NCBI RefSeq assembly: GCF_903944925.1
Contig: NZ_CAJATU010000077.1
Span: 1-64,000 of the forward strand
DNA from: an uncultured Rhodopila sp.
GTDB lineage: Bacteria > Pseudomonadota > Alphaproteobacteria > Acetobacterales > Acetobacteraceae
Reading direction: 5' to 3'
Length of the DNA: 64,000 bases
This document shows, piece after piece, positions 30,997 through 39,542 of this stretch. Below the pieces are notes generated by a model that was not told the origin of the DNA, made no database searches, and saw nothing but the letters and a program-made list of their open reading frames with translations. The first letter of the stretch is position 1; the number at the start of each line of letters is the position of its first letter. The position numbers and the translations under genes were made by a program.

Positions 30997-31551
30997 TCAG
31001 GCATCCTCCGGGTTGGCCACCGAGCGGTGCGCGGCGGCGAACGGCACCGCCAATACCGGGTAGATCGCAACGCTCAGCACCGCCATGAACATGGCAGGCC
31101 TTGGCGACAGCAGCCGGAAGTTCAGCAGCATGACCAGCAGCCAGATCGCCAGCGAGGCGGCGGAGGCGACCAGCGCGAAAACCAGCCAGATCCAGACGAA
31201 GCCGCGCAGCGCCAGGCCGCGCCGCAAGGTCAGCGCCACGCCGTGCACGCAGAGCAAGGTGAACATCCCGGCGCCGAGCGGCAGGTAGCCGAGCAGGTCC
31301 AGCAGCAGCCCGATGACAAAGACCAGCGGCGGGGGAAAGCTCTCCGGCCGGACCAGCGACCAGAACCAGACCGAGCAAAGCGCCACGGCGGGCAGCAAGG
31401 TGGCCTGCCCGGCGATCCCGAGGGGCGCTTCGGTCAGCAACATCAGCAGGATGGTAAGGCATCCGGGAACCCCGGCCCGGGCGGCGATGTCCAGCCGCCG
31501 CCCGAGTGTCGGCCGCGGCCGGATGCCCGGGCGGCGGTCGATATAGGCCAT
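30997..31551 (-). CDS. mreD: Rod shape-determining protein MreD
   Basis: A 184-residue inner-membrane protein with five to six hydrophobic helices (LLMLLTEAPLGIAG, PPPLVFVIGLLLDLLGYLPLGAGMF, LVFALVASAASLAIWLLVMLL and others). The GLLLDLL..LPLG segment is typical of MreD. It links MreBC with RodA-PBP2. The ATG at 31551 gives the usual family length; the frame extends to 31626 with less family-like sequence. It lies 96 bp downstream of mreC and 2 bp upstream of mrdA. Confidence 0.9.
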   Translation of the reverse strand: MAYIDRRPGIRPRPTLGRRLDIAARAGVPGCLTILLMLLTEAPLGIAGQATLLPAVALCSVWFWSLVRPESFPPPLVFVIGLLLDLLGYLPLGAGMFTLLCVHGVALTLRRGLALRGFVWIWLVFALVASAASLAIWLLVMLLNFRLLSPRPAMFMAVLSVAIYPVLAVPFAAAHRSVANPEDA

Positions 31552-31647
31552 GTCAGGCAACCCTGCGGAATGCCGGAACGAACGCCGTCCGCTCCAGGTC
31601 ATGGCGGGAAACGGTTGCCCGTCCAACCGTCTTTGCCCCGATCTCCA

Positions 31648-32508
31648 TCAATGGCGCCCCGGCGTCGCGCGGGCCGCGGGCTCGGGCGCGGTGACCCCGT
31701 TCAGGCCGTAATCGAAGATGCGCACGACCTCCAGCTTCTGCAGCATCGCCGCCGGCTCCACCTCCGGCGCGCCGTTGCCGGCGTAGTGCACGGCGCCGAT
31801 CGGCAAATTGGCGGGGAAGGCGTTGGCCTCGGCCGAGGTGACGATCCGCTCGCCTTCCTGCGGCACCACGCCTTCCGGCCAGTACAGCAGCCGCGGGCGC
31901 GGTCCGTTGGTGCCGATCAGGATCGCATGCGCGCGCGAGGTTTCCAGGGTGACGGGAATCCGGCTGTTCAGGTCGGTTAGCAGCAGCACCCGCGCGGTGC
32001 GCGACCCCACCTCGGTAACCCGGCCGACAAGTCCGCGCTCGTCCACCGCGATCTCGCCCTTGCGGATGCCGTGGTTCGGACCGACGGAGAGCAGCACCGC
32101 CTTGGCATAGACGCCGCCCGCATCGGCGACGACCCGCGCGGTGACGAACGAGGCGTCGGGATCGGGGATCCAGTGCAGGCTGGCCTTCAGCCGCTGGTTT
32201 TCCGCGTCCAGCGCCAGGGCGATGGACTGCCAGCGCCGCAGCTTTTCGTTTTCGTCGCGCAGCCGGGCGTTCTCATCGCGCATGTCCCACAGGTTGACCG
32301 CCTCATTGACCGCGTCGTGCACGCGGCCCAGCGGTGCCGCCAGGGCAGCGTAAATCGGCGCCAGCCCGTCGGCGAGCGCGGTTCGCGCCCGCTCCGCCAG
32401 CAGGGCGTCCGCCTTGCCGAGCAGCATCATCGCGAACGACGCGACGATCAGCACCGGCAGGGTCAGCCTTGCCAGCGCCTGGCGAGCCTGAATCGAGAGG
32501 CGGATCAT
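31648..32508 (-). CDS. mreC: Rod shape-determining protein MreC
   Basis: A 286-residue periplasmic scaffold with one N-terminal membrane helix (LTLPVLIVASFAMMLLG), a coiled coil of about 50 residues (DMRDENARLRDENEKL... ALDAENQRLK) and a beta-rich core containing VGPNHGIRKGEIAVDERGLVGRV and LLTDLNSRIPV. The ATG at 32508 has GAAGGTG upstream. It activates PBP2. mreB is 70 bp upstream with a small palindrome between them. Confidence 0.96.
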   Translation of the reverse strand: MIRLSIQARQALARLTLPVLIVASFAMMLLGKADALLAERARTALADGLAPIYAALAAPLGRVHDAVNEAVNLWDMRDENARLRDENEKLRRWQSIALALDAENQRLKASLHWIPDPDASFVTARVVADAGGVYAKAVLLSVGPNHGIRKGEIAVDERGLVGRVTEVGSRTARVLLLTDLNSRIPVTLETSRAHAILIGTNGPRPRLLYWPEGVVPQEGERIVTSAEANAFPANLPIGAVHYAGNGAPEVEPAAMLQKLEVVRIFDYGLNGVTAPEPAARATPGRH

Positions 32509-32552
32509 GGGCACCTTCAGCCGGAGCGCGTCAAACCAGTGCGTAACCGTCC

Positions 32553-32578
32553 ATCGTCATGGCCCGGTGGATGACGAT
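32553..32578. repeat. Short palindrome between mreB and mreC
   Basis: ATCGTCAT (32553-32560) pairs with ATGACGAT (32571-32578) around GGCCCGGTGG. It looks like a shortened relative of the GTCATGG intergenic repeat. Sitting directly after the mreB stop, it could stabilise the mreB transcript or tune expression of mreCD downstream. Confidence 0.55.
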
Positions 32579-33703
<1,125 letters not shown>

Positions 33704-33815
33704 TCACAAGAGTTTGTTGACAATGCGTTGATCGCGCGCCCTGAAAACTTCAGGTTTTCGCCACCGTTTCAATCACTTCGGGGGTGACGGTCGCCGCGTT
33801 TCAAGGGAGGATTTT

Positions 33816-34025
33816 ATGCAAGCATCACCTTACGTCCTGCTTCTGGCGGTCGCCCTGGGTCTCGCCGGATGCGGCAGTTCGCCCGGGACGCGGGCGGTGA
33901 CCGGCGGCCTGATGGGCGCCGGCGCCGGCGCCGGCGTGTCCGCATTGACCGGCGGCAAGCCCGCAACCGGCGCGCTTATCGGCGGCGGCGTCGGAGCTGT
34001 CGGCGGCGCGGTCACCGGCCGGTAG
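33816..34025 (+). CDS. Small glycine-zipper lipoprotein
   Basis: A 69-residue protein with a lipoprotein signal and lipobox ALGLAGC (Cys19), followed by a glycine-zipper membrane segment (GGLMGAGAGAGVSALTGGK and GALIGGGVGAVGGAVTG). This resembles YMGG/OmpA-type glycine-zipper outer-membrane lipoproteins, whose functions are mostly unknown. GGGAGGA precedes the ATG. It is convergent with bioY and they share a hairpin. Confidence 0.82.
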   Translation: MQASPYVLLLAVALGLAGCGSSPGTRAVTGGLMGAGAGAGVSALTGGKPATGALIGGGVGAVGGAVTGR

Positions 34026-34032
34026 CCGAACC

Positions 34033-34068
34033 GGACGTGGCGGTGCGGGTTGCGCTGCCGCCACGTCC
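34033..34068. terminator. Hairpin between convergent lipoprotein gene and bioY
   Basis: GGACGTGGCGG (34033-34043) pairs exactly with CCGCCACGTCC (34058-34068) around a 14-base loop. It lies between two convergent stops, which suits a shared terminator, but neither side has a clear T-tract. Confidence 0.5.
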
Positions 34069-34075
34069 CCGGGGA

Positions 34076-34648
34076 TCAGATCCCGCGGGCGGCCGTCAGG
34101 CGCGGCAATGCCCGGCCCAGAGCAGCGCCGAGTGCGGACTTGACCAGCGATCCGGCAATGAACGGCACGACGCCAAGCGCCAACGCCTGCGAGACGCCGA
34201 CGAACAGCGAGAGCCAGGCGCAGCCGGCAGCCAGGATCACGGCATGACCGGCGGTGTAGGACAGGAATGCGCCGATGACGCTCCGCATCCAGCCGCGTTG
34301 CGCCAGACGGCCGGCCAGCCATGCCGCCGGGACGAAGCTGACCAGATATCCCCCGGTGGGACCCGTCAGATGCGCCAGGGTGCCGGACCCGTTGGCGAAG
34401 ACCGGCAGCCCCGAAGCGCCTTCCAGCAGATACAGCAGCACGGCCGCCGCCCCGAGTCGCGGACCCAGCACGCTGCCGAGCATCAGCACCGCCAGCGACT
34501 GCATGGTTATCGGCACCGGCAGAAGCGGCACGGCAATCTGCGCCGAGAGCGCCAGCACGGCGCTGCCGCCGAGCACGGCCAGCCCGCCCGAAAGCCAGCG
34601 CGTCCTGGCGGGAGCGGCGGATAGATACGAATTCAGCAAAGTTGTCAC
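34076..34648 (-). CDS. bioY: Biotin transporter BioY
   Basis: A 190-residue S component of the ECF biotin transporter. Six hydrophobic helices are visible, with the family block VPLLPVPITMQSLAVLMLGSVLG, LLEGASGLPVFANG and HLTGPTGGYLVSFVPAAW. The frame has no ATG at the right place; the GTG at 34648 (VTTLLNSYLS) has GGAGAG upstream. No EcfA/T genes are adjacent, so it works alone or with a shared module. No biotin-repressor site was identified. Confidence 0.93.
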   Translation of the reverse strand: MTTLLNSYLSAAPARTRWLSGGLAVLGGSAVLALSAQIAVPLLPVPITMQSLAVLMLGSVLGPRLGAAAVLLYLLEGASGLPVFANGSGTLAHLTGPTGGYLVSFVPAAWLAGRLAQRGWMRSVIGAFLSYTAGHAVILAAGCAWLSLFVGVSQALALGVVPFIAGSLVKSALGAALGRALPRLTAARGI

Positions 34649-34833
34649 AACGCTCTCCAACTGGGTTGGTCCAGGCTTTATCCGTCCGGGGACGGTAAGC
34701 CAATAGGCCGATGGCACGCTGATGGGCGTTTTCGGCCGGGCGGACCGGCGGCATCGAATTGCCGGCACGCCGGCAGCAAGTGCGCTCTTGACCGGGAAGA
34801 CCGACCCGAACCATATACCGCGCCTGCGCCGGG

Positions 34834-34907
34834 GGTCCGGTGGCAGAGTGGTGATGCATCGGACTGCAAATCCGCGTATGCCGGTTCGATTCCGGCCCGG
34901 ACCTCCA
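34834..34907 (+). tRNA. tRNA-Cys(GCA)
   Basis: A 74-nt cloverleaf: acceptor GGTCCGG pairs with CCGGACC, discriminator T, encoded CCA; D-arm GGCAGAGTGGTGATGC; anticodon loop CTGCAAA with GCA; T-arm GCCGGTTCGATTCCGGC. It is a single gene upstream of, and divergent from, bioY and convergent with the Uma2 remnant. Confidence 0.95.
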
Positions 34908-34968
34908 AATCCCCGACAAAGCTTGAGTTTCAAGGTGAACAGCGGCAGCGCGCGGCACCGGGTGCGCG

Positions 34969-35412
34969 TCAGTCGATCGCGACGTTCTCGTAGATTTGGT
35001 CGAAAGCCAGCGCGATGCCGAACTCCGGCAAAAGAAGCGGTCCCGCGGCGTCCGGCGGTTCCCTGCGCCACGCGCGCTCCCCGGGTTCACGCCAGTATAC
35101 GCGCACGCCACGGCTCCGGCTCTGTGCCGAACAGGCGATGAACGCGTCCGGTTCGCGCAGCGCGCCGCCGACCGTCTCTAGCGGCTGCTGTGGACCATAG
35201 GTCCTGCAACCGGTCCCAGCCGGGAGCCTGTCGCGGATTTTTTGCCGGATGGTGCGGGCGATTTCGTTGTGGCCGAGCGTCGCCGGCACCATCGCCACGG
35301 GACGGACCCCATCGAACTCGTAGCTGCCTTCCCCGGCTCGCGTTTCGGCCCACGCCAGGAACTGCTCCTTGGTCCATGCGCCCGAACCGATGCGCCGCGC
35401 CGCCACACGCAT
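34969..35412 (-). pseudogene. Uma2-family (DUF820) putative endonuclease, internally deleted
   Basis: The 147-residue frame starts as a normal Uma2 protein (WTKEQFLAWAET..GSYEFDGVRPVAMVPATLGHNEIARTI, DRLPAGTGCRTYGPQ) but then jumps from REPDAFIACSA straight to RGVRVYWREPGE and the terminal strand. The central strands that carry the PD-(D/E)XK-like catalytic residues in Uma2 proteins (normally about 180-200 residues) are missing. The frame itself is still open. I read it as a decayed gene next to tRNA-Cys; a novel short variant is less likely. The ATG at 35412 is used. Confidence 0.7.
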
Positions 35413-35477
35413 AAGCAACCCCTGCTGTTGCCGCCGCCAACATATCCTGCCGGCGGGACACGGTCATGAACTTTCGC

Positions 35478-35548
35478 GAATCAGCCACGCGCTGGCGAAA
35501 TCGGGCGATTCACACTTGTCCACAGGATTCTGCGACTTGACTCGATTC
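35478..35548. promoter_or_regulatory. Cluster of five GANTC (CcrM) sites upstream of gcrA
   Basis: GANTC occurs at 35478, 35507, 35526, 35539 and 35544 (GAATC, GATTC, GATTC, GACTC, GATTC), the last two adjacent. GANTC is the alphaproteobacterial CcrM methylation target and the recognition context of GcrA itself. The cluster ends 69 bp before the gcrA ATG, in the position expected for its promoter region. Confidence 0.8.
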
Positions 35549-35616
35549 GGAGATTGCCACGCTTCCTCCGGGCCCGTACTGTATTTAGTAGGTAACGTCC
35601 ACCAAGGAGCCTGCAT

Positions 35617-36228
35617 ATGGTATGGAACGACGAGACGATCCGCCACCTGCGCGATCTCTGGGCGGAGGGTCATTCGACTGCTGAAATCGGTCGGCGGCTC
35701 GGCGTATCCAAGAATGCGATTGTCGGAAAAGCCCATAGGCTGGACCTCGATGCCCGCCCGTCGCCGATCCGGCGGGAGGGACCGAAACCCGCCGCGGACC
35801 GGGCGGTGCCCTATCCCCGGGTTGCCGGACCGACGCTGCCGCCGCTGGCCAGCGCCATAGTTTCCCCCGCCGCGGTGCCGGCGTACGCCGCCCCCCGGCC
35901 TGCCGCACCGCGCCCGGTTGCGCCGGCCGCGCCACCTCAGGCGGCCTCGGCTTCCAACATCCAGCCGCTGCGTGCGGTCCCGCCGGCTCCGGCCCGTCCG
36001 GTGGCAGCGCCGGCTCCCGCCCCGGTTGCACCCCCCCGCCCGGTGGCGGCATCGCCCTCCTGCCAGCCTCGCCGATCGGCTGCCGCCTGCTGCTGGCCGA
36101 TCGGCGAGCCGGGCACGAAGACGTTCCGGTTCTGCGATGACAGCTCGCTGCCCGGCAAGCCATATTGCGACGAGCATGCCAAGCTGGCGTACGTTAGAAT
36201 TCGCGACCGCAAGGAAGACGCCGCCTGA
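35617..36228 (+). CDS. gcrA: Cell cycle transcriptional regulator GcrA
   Basis: A 203-residue GcrA-family sigma-70 cofactor that activates genes with methylated GANTC sites. The N-terminal DNA-binding domain is WNDETIRHLRDLWAEGHSTAEIGRRLGVSKNAIVGKAHRL (3-43); a long Pro/Ala linker follows (about 50-150); the C-terminal domain is CCWPIGEPG, FRFCDDSSLPGKPYCDEHAKLAY with Cys and His residues able to bind a metal. AAGGAG lies eight bases upstream of the ATG. The GANTC cluster suggests regulation by methylation state, possibly autoregulation. Confidence 0.96.
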   Translation: MVWNDETIRHLRDLWAEGHSTAEIGRRLGVSKNAIVGKAHRLDLDARPSPIRREGPKPAADRAVPYPRVAGPTLPPLASAIVSPAAVPAYAAPRPAAPRPVAPAAPPQAASASNIQPLRAVPPAPARPVAAPAPAPVAPPRPVAASPSCQPRRSAAACCWPIGEPGTKTFRFCDDSSLPGKPYCDEHAKLAYVRIRDRKEDAA

Positions 36229-36329
36229 AGCCGGAAAAACGTGCCCTTCGGCTTTGCGGCGCCGCGGTTGCGTGGCTATAAGGTGGCCCCGCCTCCTGAA
36301 CGCCCCGCTTCCTGAAAGCCGAGTCCGAC

Positions 36330-36998
36330 ATGGCAACGCAAGCCGAACTCTTCGCCGATGCCCGCAAACGGATGGTGGACAGCCAGGTCCGCCCGAATCG
36401 GGTAACCGACCCGCGCGTCCTGGCGGCCATGCGCCGCCTCCCGCGGGAGCGTTTCGTGCCGCCCGCCGCAGTGCCGCTGGCCTACTCCGATGAAGACGTG
36501 CCGCTCGGCAACGGCCGGTATATGCTGGAGCCGATGGTTCTTGCCCGGCTGCTGCAGGCCGCGACCCTGCTGGAGCATGAGCGGGTGCTCGTCGTTGGCG
36601 CCGGCACCGGATACAGCGCGGCGGTGCTGGCGGCCTGCGGCTGCCGTGTCGTCGCGCTGGAGGAGGATCCCGCGCTGCTGGCGATCGCCGAGGCGATCCT
36701 GCCGCAGGAGGCGCCCGGCGTTACGTTGGCGTCGGGGCCGCTGGGCGCCGGCTGGCCCGGACATGCGCCCTACGACATGATCCTGATCGAGGGCGCGGTG
36801 CCGGAGGTGCCCCCTGCCCTGGCGGCGCAGTTGCACCAGGAAACCGGGCGGCTGCTGACCGCGATCTGCGGCGACGGCCGCGCCACCCGCGCGGTGCAAT
36901 GCGAGGTGACCGCCGGCGGCCTTGGCATGACGGCAATCTTCGATTGCGGCACGCCGCCGATACCGTCCCTGCGCCGCGCGCCGGTCTTCGCGTTCTGA
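36330..36998 (+). CDS. pcm: Protein-L-isoaspartate O-methyltransferase
   Basis: A 222-residue SAM-dependent repair methyltransferase. The N-terminus (RKRMVDSQVRPNRVTDPRVLAAMRRLPRERFVP) and the SAM motif VLVVGAGTGYSAAVLA (about 86-101) with VVALEED identify it; YDMILIEGAVPEVP is the post-II motif. It is followed by tolC at 190 bp, a pairing common in alphaproteobacteria. The ribosome binding site is weak. Confidence 0.93.
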   Translation: MATQAELFADARKRMVDSQVRPNRVTDPRVLAAMRRLPRERFVPPAAVPLAYSDEDVPLGNGRYMLEPMVLARLLQAATLLEHERVLVVGAGTGYSAAVLAACGCRVVALEEDPALLAIAEAILPQEAPGVTLASGPLGAGWPGHAPYDMILIEGAVPEVPPALAAQLHQETGRLLTAICGDGRATRAVQCEVTAGGLGMTAIFDCGTPPIPSLRRAPVFAF

Positions 36999-37187
36999 AG
37001 GCTCCGGCGCGTTGCGGTGCCGCCCGGGATGCAACGGAAAGCTGGACATTGCGGTGCGATTCAGCCGAAATCCCATTGCCGGGACGGCGGCGGCGCGGAT
37101 TTTTGCCGCCACGTTAACGATTTCTTCAGATAACGGTCCGATAAAGCCAGCCAATACGGCCGGCGGTCTAGCCGAAAAGGGTGCCGA

Positions 37188-38654
37188 ATGAGTCTGCGTC
37201 ATGGTCTGCTCGCCAGCTTCAGTCTGGTCGCTCTGACGGCCGCCGCCGGGGCACAGACGCCGCCCGCGACCGCCCCGCGGCCGCCCGCTGCGGCGACGCC
37301 GCATGCAGCGTTGACCGGAGTGCCGCACACGCTGGCCGAGGCGCTGGCGATGACCTACTCCAACCAGCCGGCGCTGCAGGCGGAACGCGCGAAGCTGCGG
37401 GCGACGGACGAAAATGTGCCGACGGCACTGGCCGGGTGGAAACCGCAGGTGACACTCGCGGGCACCGCCGGCTATGGCGATGGCGTCACGCGGGCCTACA
37501 CGCCGACGTTGCAAACGGTCGTGAATTCCCGGAACGATCGGCTGATTGCGACGGCTCAGGCGACGGCGACGCAGAACCTCTACACCGGCGGCCGCACCCA
37601 GGCCAACGTCAACAAGGCCAAGAACCAGGTCTACGCCGAGCGCGCCACCTTGATCGCGCAGGAGCAGAGCAGTCTGGGCAACACCATCCAGGCGTATGTC
37701 AATGTGATCCAGGACCAGCAGCTTCTGGCGCTTGATATCAACAACGAGCAGGTGCTGACCAAGCAGTTGCAGGCCACCAACGACCGCTTCCGCGTCGGCG
37801 AAATCACCCGCACCGACGTGGCGCAGGCCGAAGCGGCGCTGGAAGGGGCGAGGGCCACGCGGGAAACCGCGGAGGGCACGCTGCAAACCGCTCGCGGGAC
37901 CTTCCAGCAATACGTGGGCGTCATGCCGCCGCCGGACCTGGTGGAGCCGCAGCCGCTCAACCTGCCGGTCAAGAGCGAACGCGATGCGTCGCAGCTTGCC
38001 AGCATCAACAATCCGACCGTGATCACCGCCGCGTTCAACGACGCCGCAGCCAAGGACTCGATCGACGCCGCGTTCGGCGCGCTTTTGCCGCAGGTCAGCC
38101 TGCAAGGGCAGACGTTCCAGCAGCAAAACGGCGGCGCGCGCAGCGTAAGCGCCAATGGCTATGCGCTGACGGCGCAGCTCTCGGTGCCGATTTACCAGGG
38201 CGGCTCGGAATATTCGGCGGTCCGTCAGGCCAAGCAGGCGCAGCAGCAGACGTCGCGGCTGGTTGACGATGCCAAGCGCACGGCGGTGCAGAACGCGGTG
38301 CAGGCCTGGGACACGCTGGTCGCCGCCAAGGCCGCCGCCGACAGCACCCGCGCGCAGATCCGCGCCAACGAGATCGCGCTGGAGGGCGTGGAGCGCGAGG
38401 CGATCGTCGGCAGCCGCACCACGCTGGACGTGCTGAACGCGACGCAGGCGCTGCTGACCTCCCGCACCACGCTGGTGCAGAATTTGGCGCAGTTGATCAA
38501 CGCCTCCTACGGCGTCGCCGCCGCCATCGGCCGCCTGACCGCGCGCGACCTGCACCTGGCCGTGCCGCTGTATGACGACACCGCCTACTACCAGGCGGTC
38601 AAGGACAGGTGGGCCGGCCTGTCCGACTACGCGACCAACCAGCCGGGACGCTAA
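37188..38654 (+). CDS. tolC: TolC-family outer-membrane channel protein
   Basis: A 488-residue trimeric exit duct. A signal peptide (ends AGAQ, about residue 23) precedes a Pro/Ala spacer and two structural repeats, each with LAEALAMTYSNQPALQAERAKLRATDE-type helices and strands such as PQVTLAGTAGYGDG and PQVSLQGQTFQQQ. The periplasmic coil residues RVGEITRTDVAQAEAALEGARA are typical. It may serve the RND pump at 4313-8598. AAAGG precedes the ATG. popZ follows 23 bp downstream. Confidence 0.95.
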   Translation: MSLRHGLLASFSLVALTAAAGAQTPPATAPRPPAAATPHAALTGVPHTLAEALAMTYSNQPALQAERAKLRATDENVPTALAGWKPQVTLAGTAGYGDGVTRAYTPTLQTVVNSRNDRLIATAQATATQNLYTGGRTQANVNKAKNQVYAERATLIAQEQSSLGNTIQAYVNVIQDQQLLALDINNEQVLTKQLQATNDRFRVGEITRTDVAQAEAALEGARATRETAEGTLQTARGTFQQYVGVMPPPDLVEPQPLNLPVKSERDASQLASINNPTVITAAFNDAAAKDSIDAAFGALLPQVSLQGQTFQQQNGGARSVSANGYALTAQLSVPIYQGGSEYSAVRQAKQAQQQTSRLVDDAKRTAVQNAVQAWDTLVAAKAAADSTRAQIRANEIALEGVEREAIVGSRTTLDVLNATQALLTSRTTLVQNLAQLINASYGVAAAIGRLTARDLHLAVPLYDDTAYYQAVKDRWAGLSDYATNQPGR

Positions 38655-38677
38655 CCGATGTCAGCGCACTGTCACAC

Positions 38678-39259
38678 ATGAGCATCACGCAGCCGCCTGC
38701 CGATACTGCCTCCGGAGACGGATCGGATCCGTCGATGGAGGAGATCCTCGCCTCGATCCGGAGGATTCTGAACGAGGAGGAGCAGCCGGCCGGGTTAGAG
38801 CTGCCTCCGGACACCGGTCCCGAGGACGACGTCCTGGTGCTGGACCAGTCCATGCTGGTTTCGCCACCGGAACCGGAGCCTGCGGAGGAGGTGGAGCCGT
38901 CGCCCGAACCGGCCCCTGTCCCGCCTGCGGTGACGGCGCCCGTTGCACGGCCTCGCCGGGAGCCGGAAGCAGTTGTTGAAAGCCCGCCGGCTGCCGTTTT
39001 CGCGGCGCCCGCATTGGCGCCGGAACTGGTCGCACCCGAAGCCGCGGCGGCGGCGGCGTCCTCCGTCGGCAGCCTGATGCGCACCTTGGCGGCGGGCCGG
39101 GCGACGCAGGTCTGGTCCGGCGGCCCGACGCTGGAGGACATGGTGCGGGCCGAACTGCGGCCGCTGCTGAAGGACTGGCTGGATACCAATCTGCCGCCGC
39201 TGGTGGAACGACTGGTCCGCGCCGAAATCGAGCGGGTCGTCAACCGCGCGGTGCCCTGA
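38678..39259 (+). CDS. popZ: Polar organising protein PopZ (DUF2497)
   Basis: A 193-residue PopZ-family protein. The N-terminal helix SMEEILASIRRILNEEE (19-35), a Pro/Glu-rich acidic linker (about 36-135) and the C-terminal oligomerisation helices PTLEDMVRAELRPLLKDWL and LVERLVRAEIERVVNRA are the family architecture. In Caulobacter PopZ forms a polar matrix that anchors ParB and regulators. Its position between tolC and valS is common in the class. Confidence 0.92.
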   Translation: MSITQPPADTASGDGSDPSMEEILASIRRILNEEEQPAGLELPPDTGPEDDVLVLDQSMLVSPPEPEPAEEVEPSPEPAPVPPAVTAPVARPRREPEAVVESPPAAVFAAPALAPELVAPEAAAAAASSVGSLMRTLAAGRATQVWSGGPTLEDMVRAELRPLLKDWLDTNLPPLVERLVRAEIERVVNRAVP

Positions 39260-39303
39260 ACGCCGGGCATCTGCCCGGACGCGTGGCACGAACGTCGCTG
39301 CGG

Positions 39304-39392
39304 TGTCATGGCCGGACTTGGTCCGGCTTCCACGCCCCGCAGTGTCTGAGGCGCAAAGTCTTGGATGGCCGGACCAAGTCCGGCCATGACAC
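39304..39392. repeat. Composite intergenic palindrome (repeat family copy 4)
   Basis: GTGTCATGGCCGGACTTGG/TCCGGCTTCCACGCC at 39304-39335 and GGATGGCCGGACCAAG/TCCGGCCATGACAC at 39363-39392. The outer arms GTGTCATGGCCGGA and TCCGGCCATGACAC can also pair with each other, giving one long composite stem. It lies between the popZ stop and valS. Confidence 0.88.
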
Positions 39393-39542
39393 AACGGCAA
39401 CAGCCCGGGCCATTTGGCAGCGTGACGAGGCACGAACTTCCTGTGTAATACACGCCGGGCGCCCTGCATGGCCTCCGTCTTTTCTGACATTCTGTGACGC
39501 GGGCATTTCGGCGGCCATTGCGCCGAACCGCTGGAGATCGTG

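Noticed and set aside
33740-33758. CCTGAA-AAC-TTCAGG-TTTT hairpin upstream of mreB
   Set aside because: It resembles a terminator on the + strand, but no gene reads into it from the left, so I do not list it as a terminator.
34649-34833. Biotin-responsive operator or riboswitch before bioY
   Set aside because: No palindrome of the BioR/BirA type was found in this short spacer.
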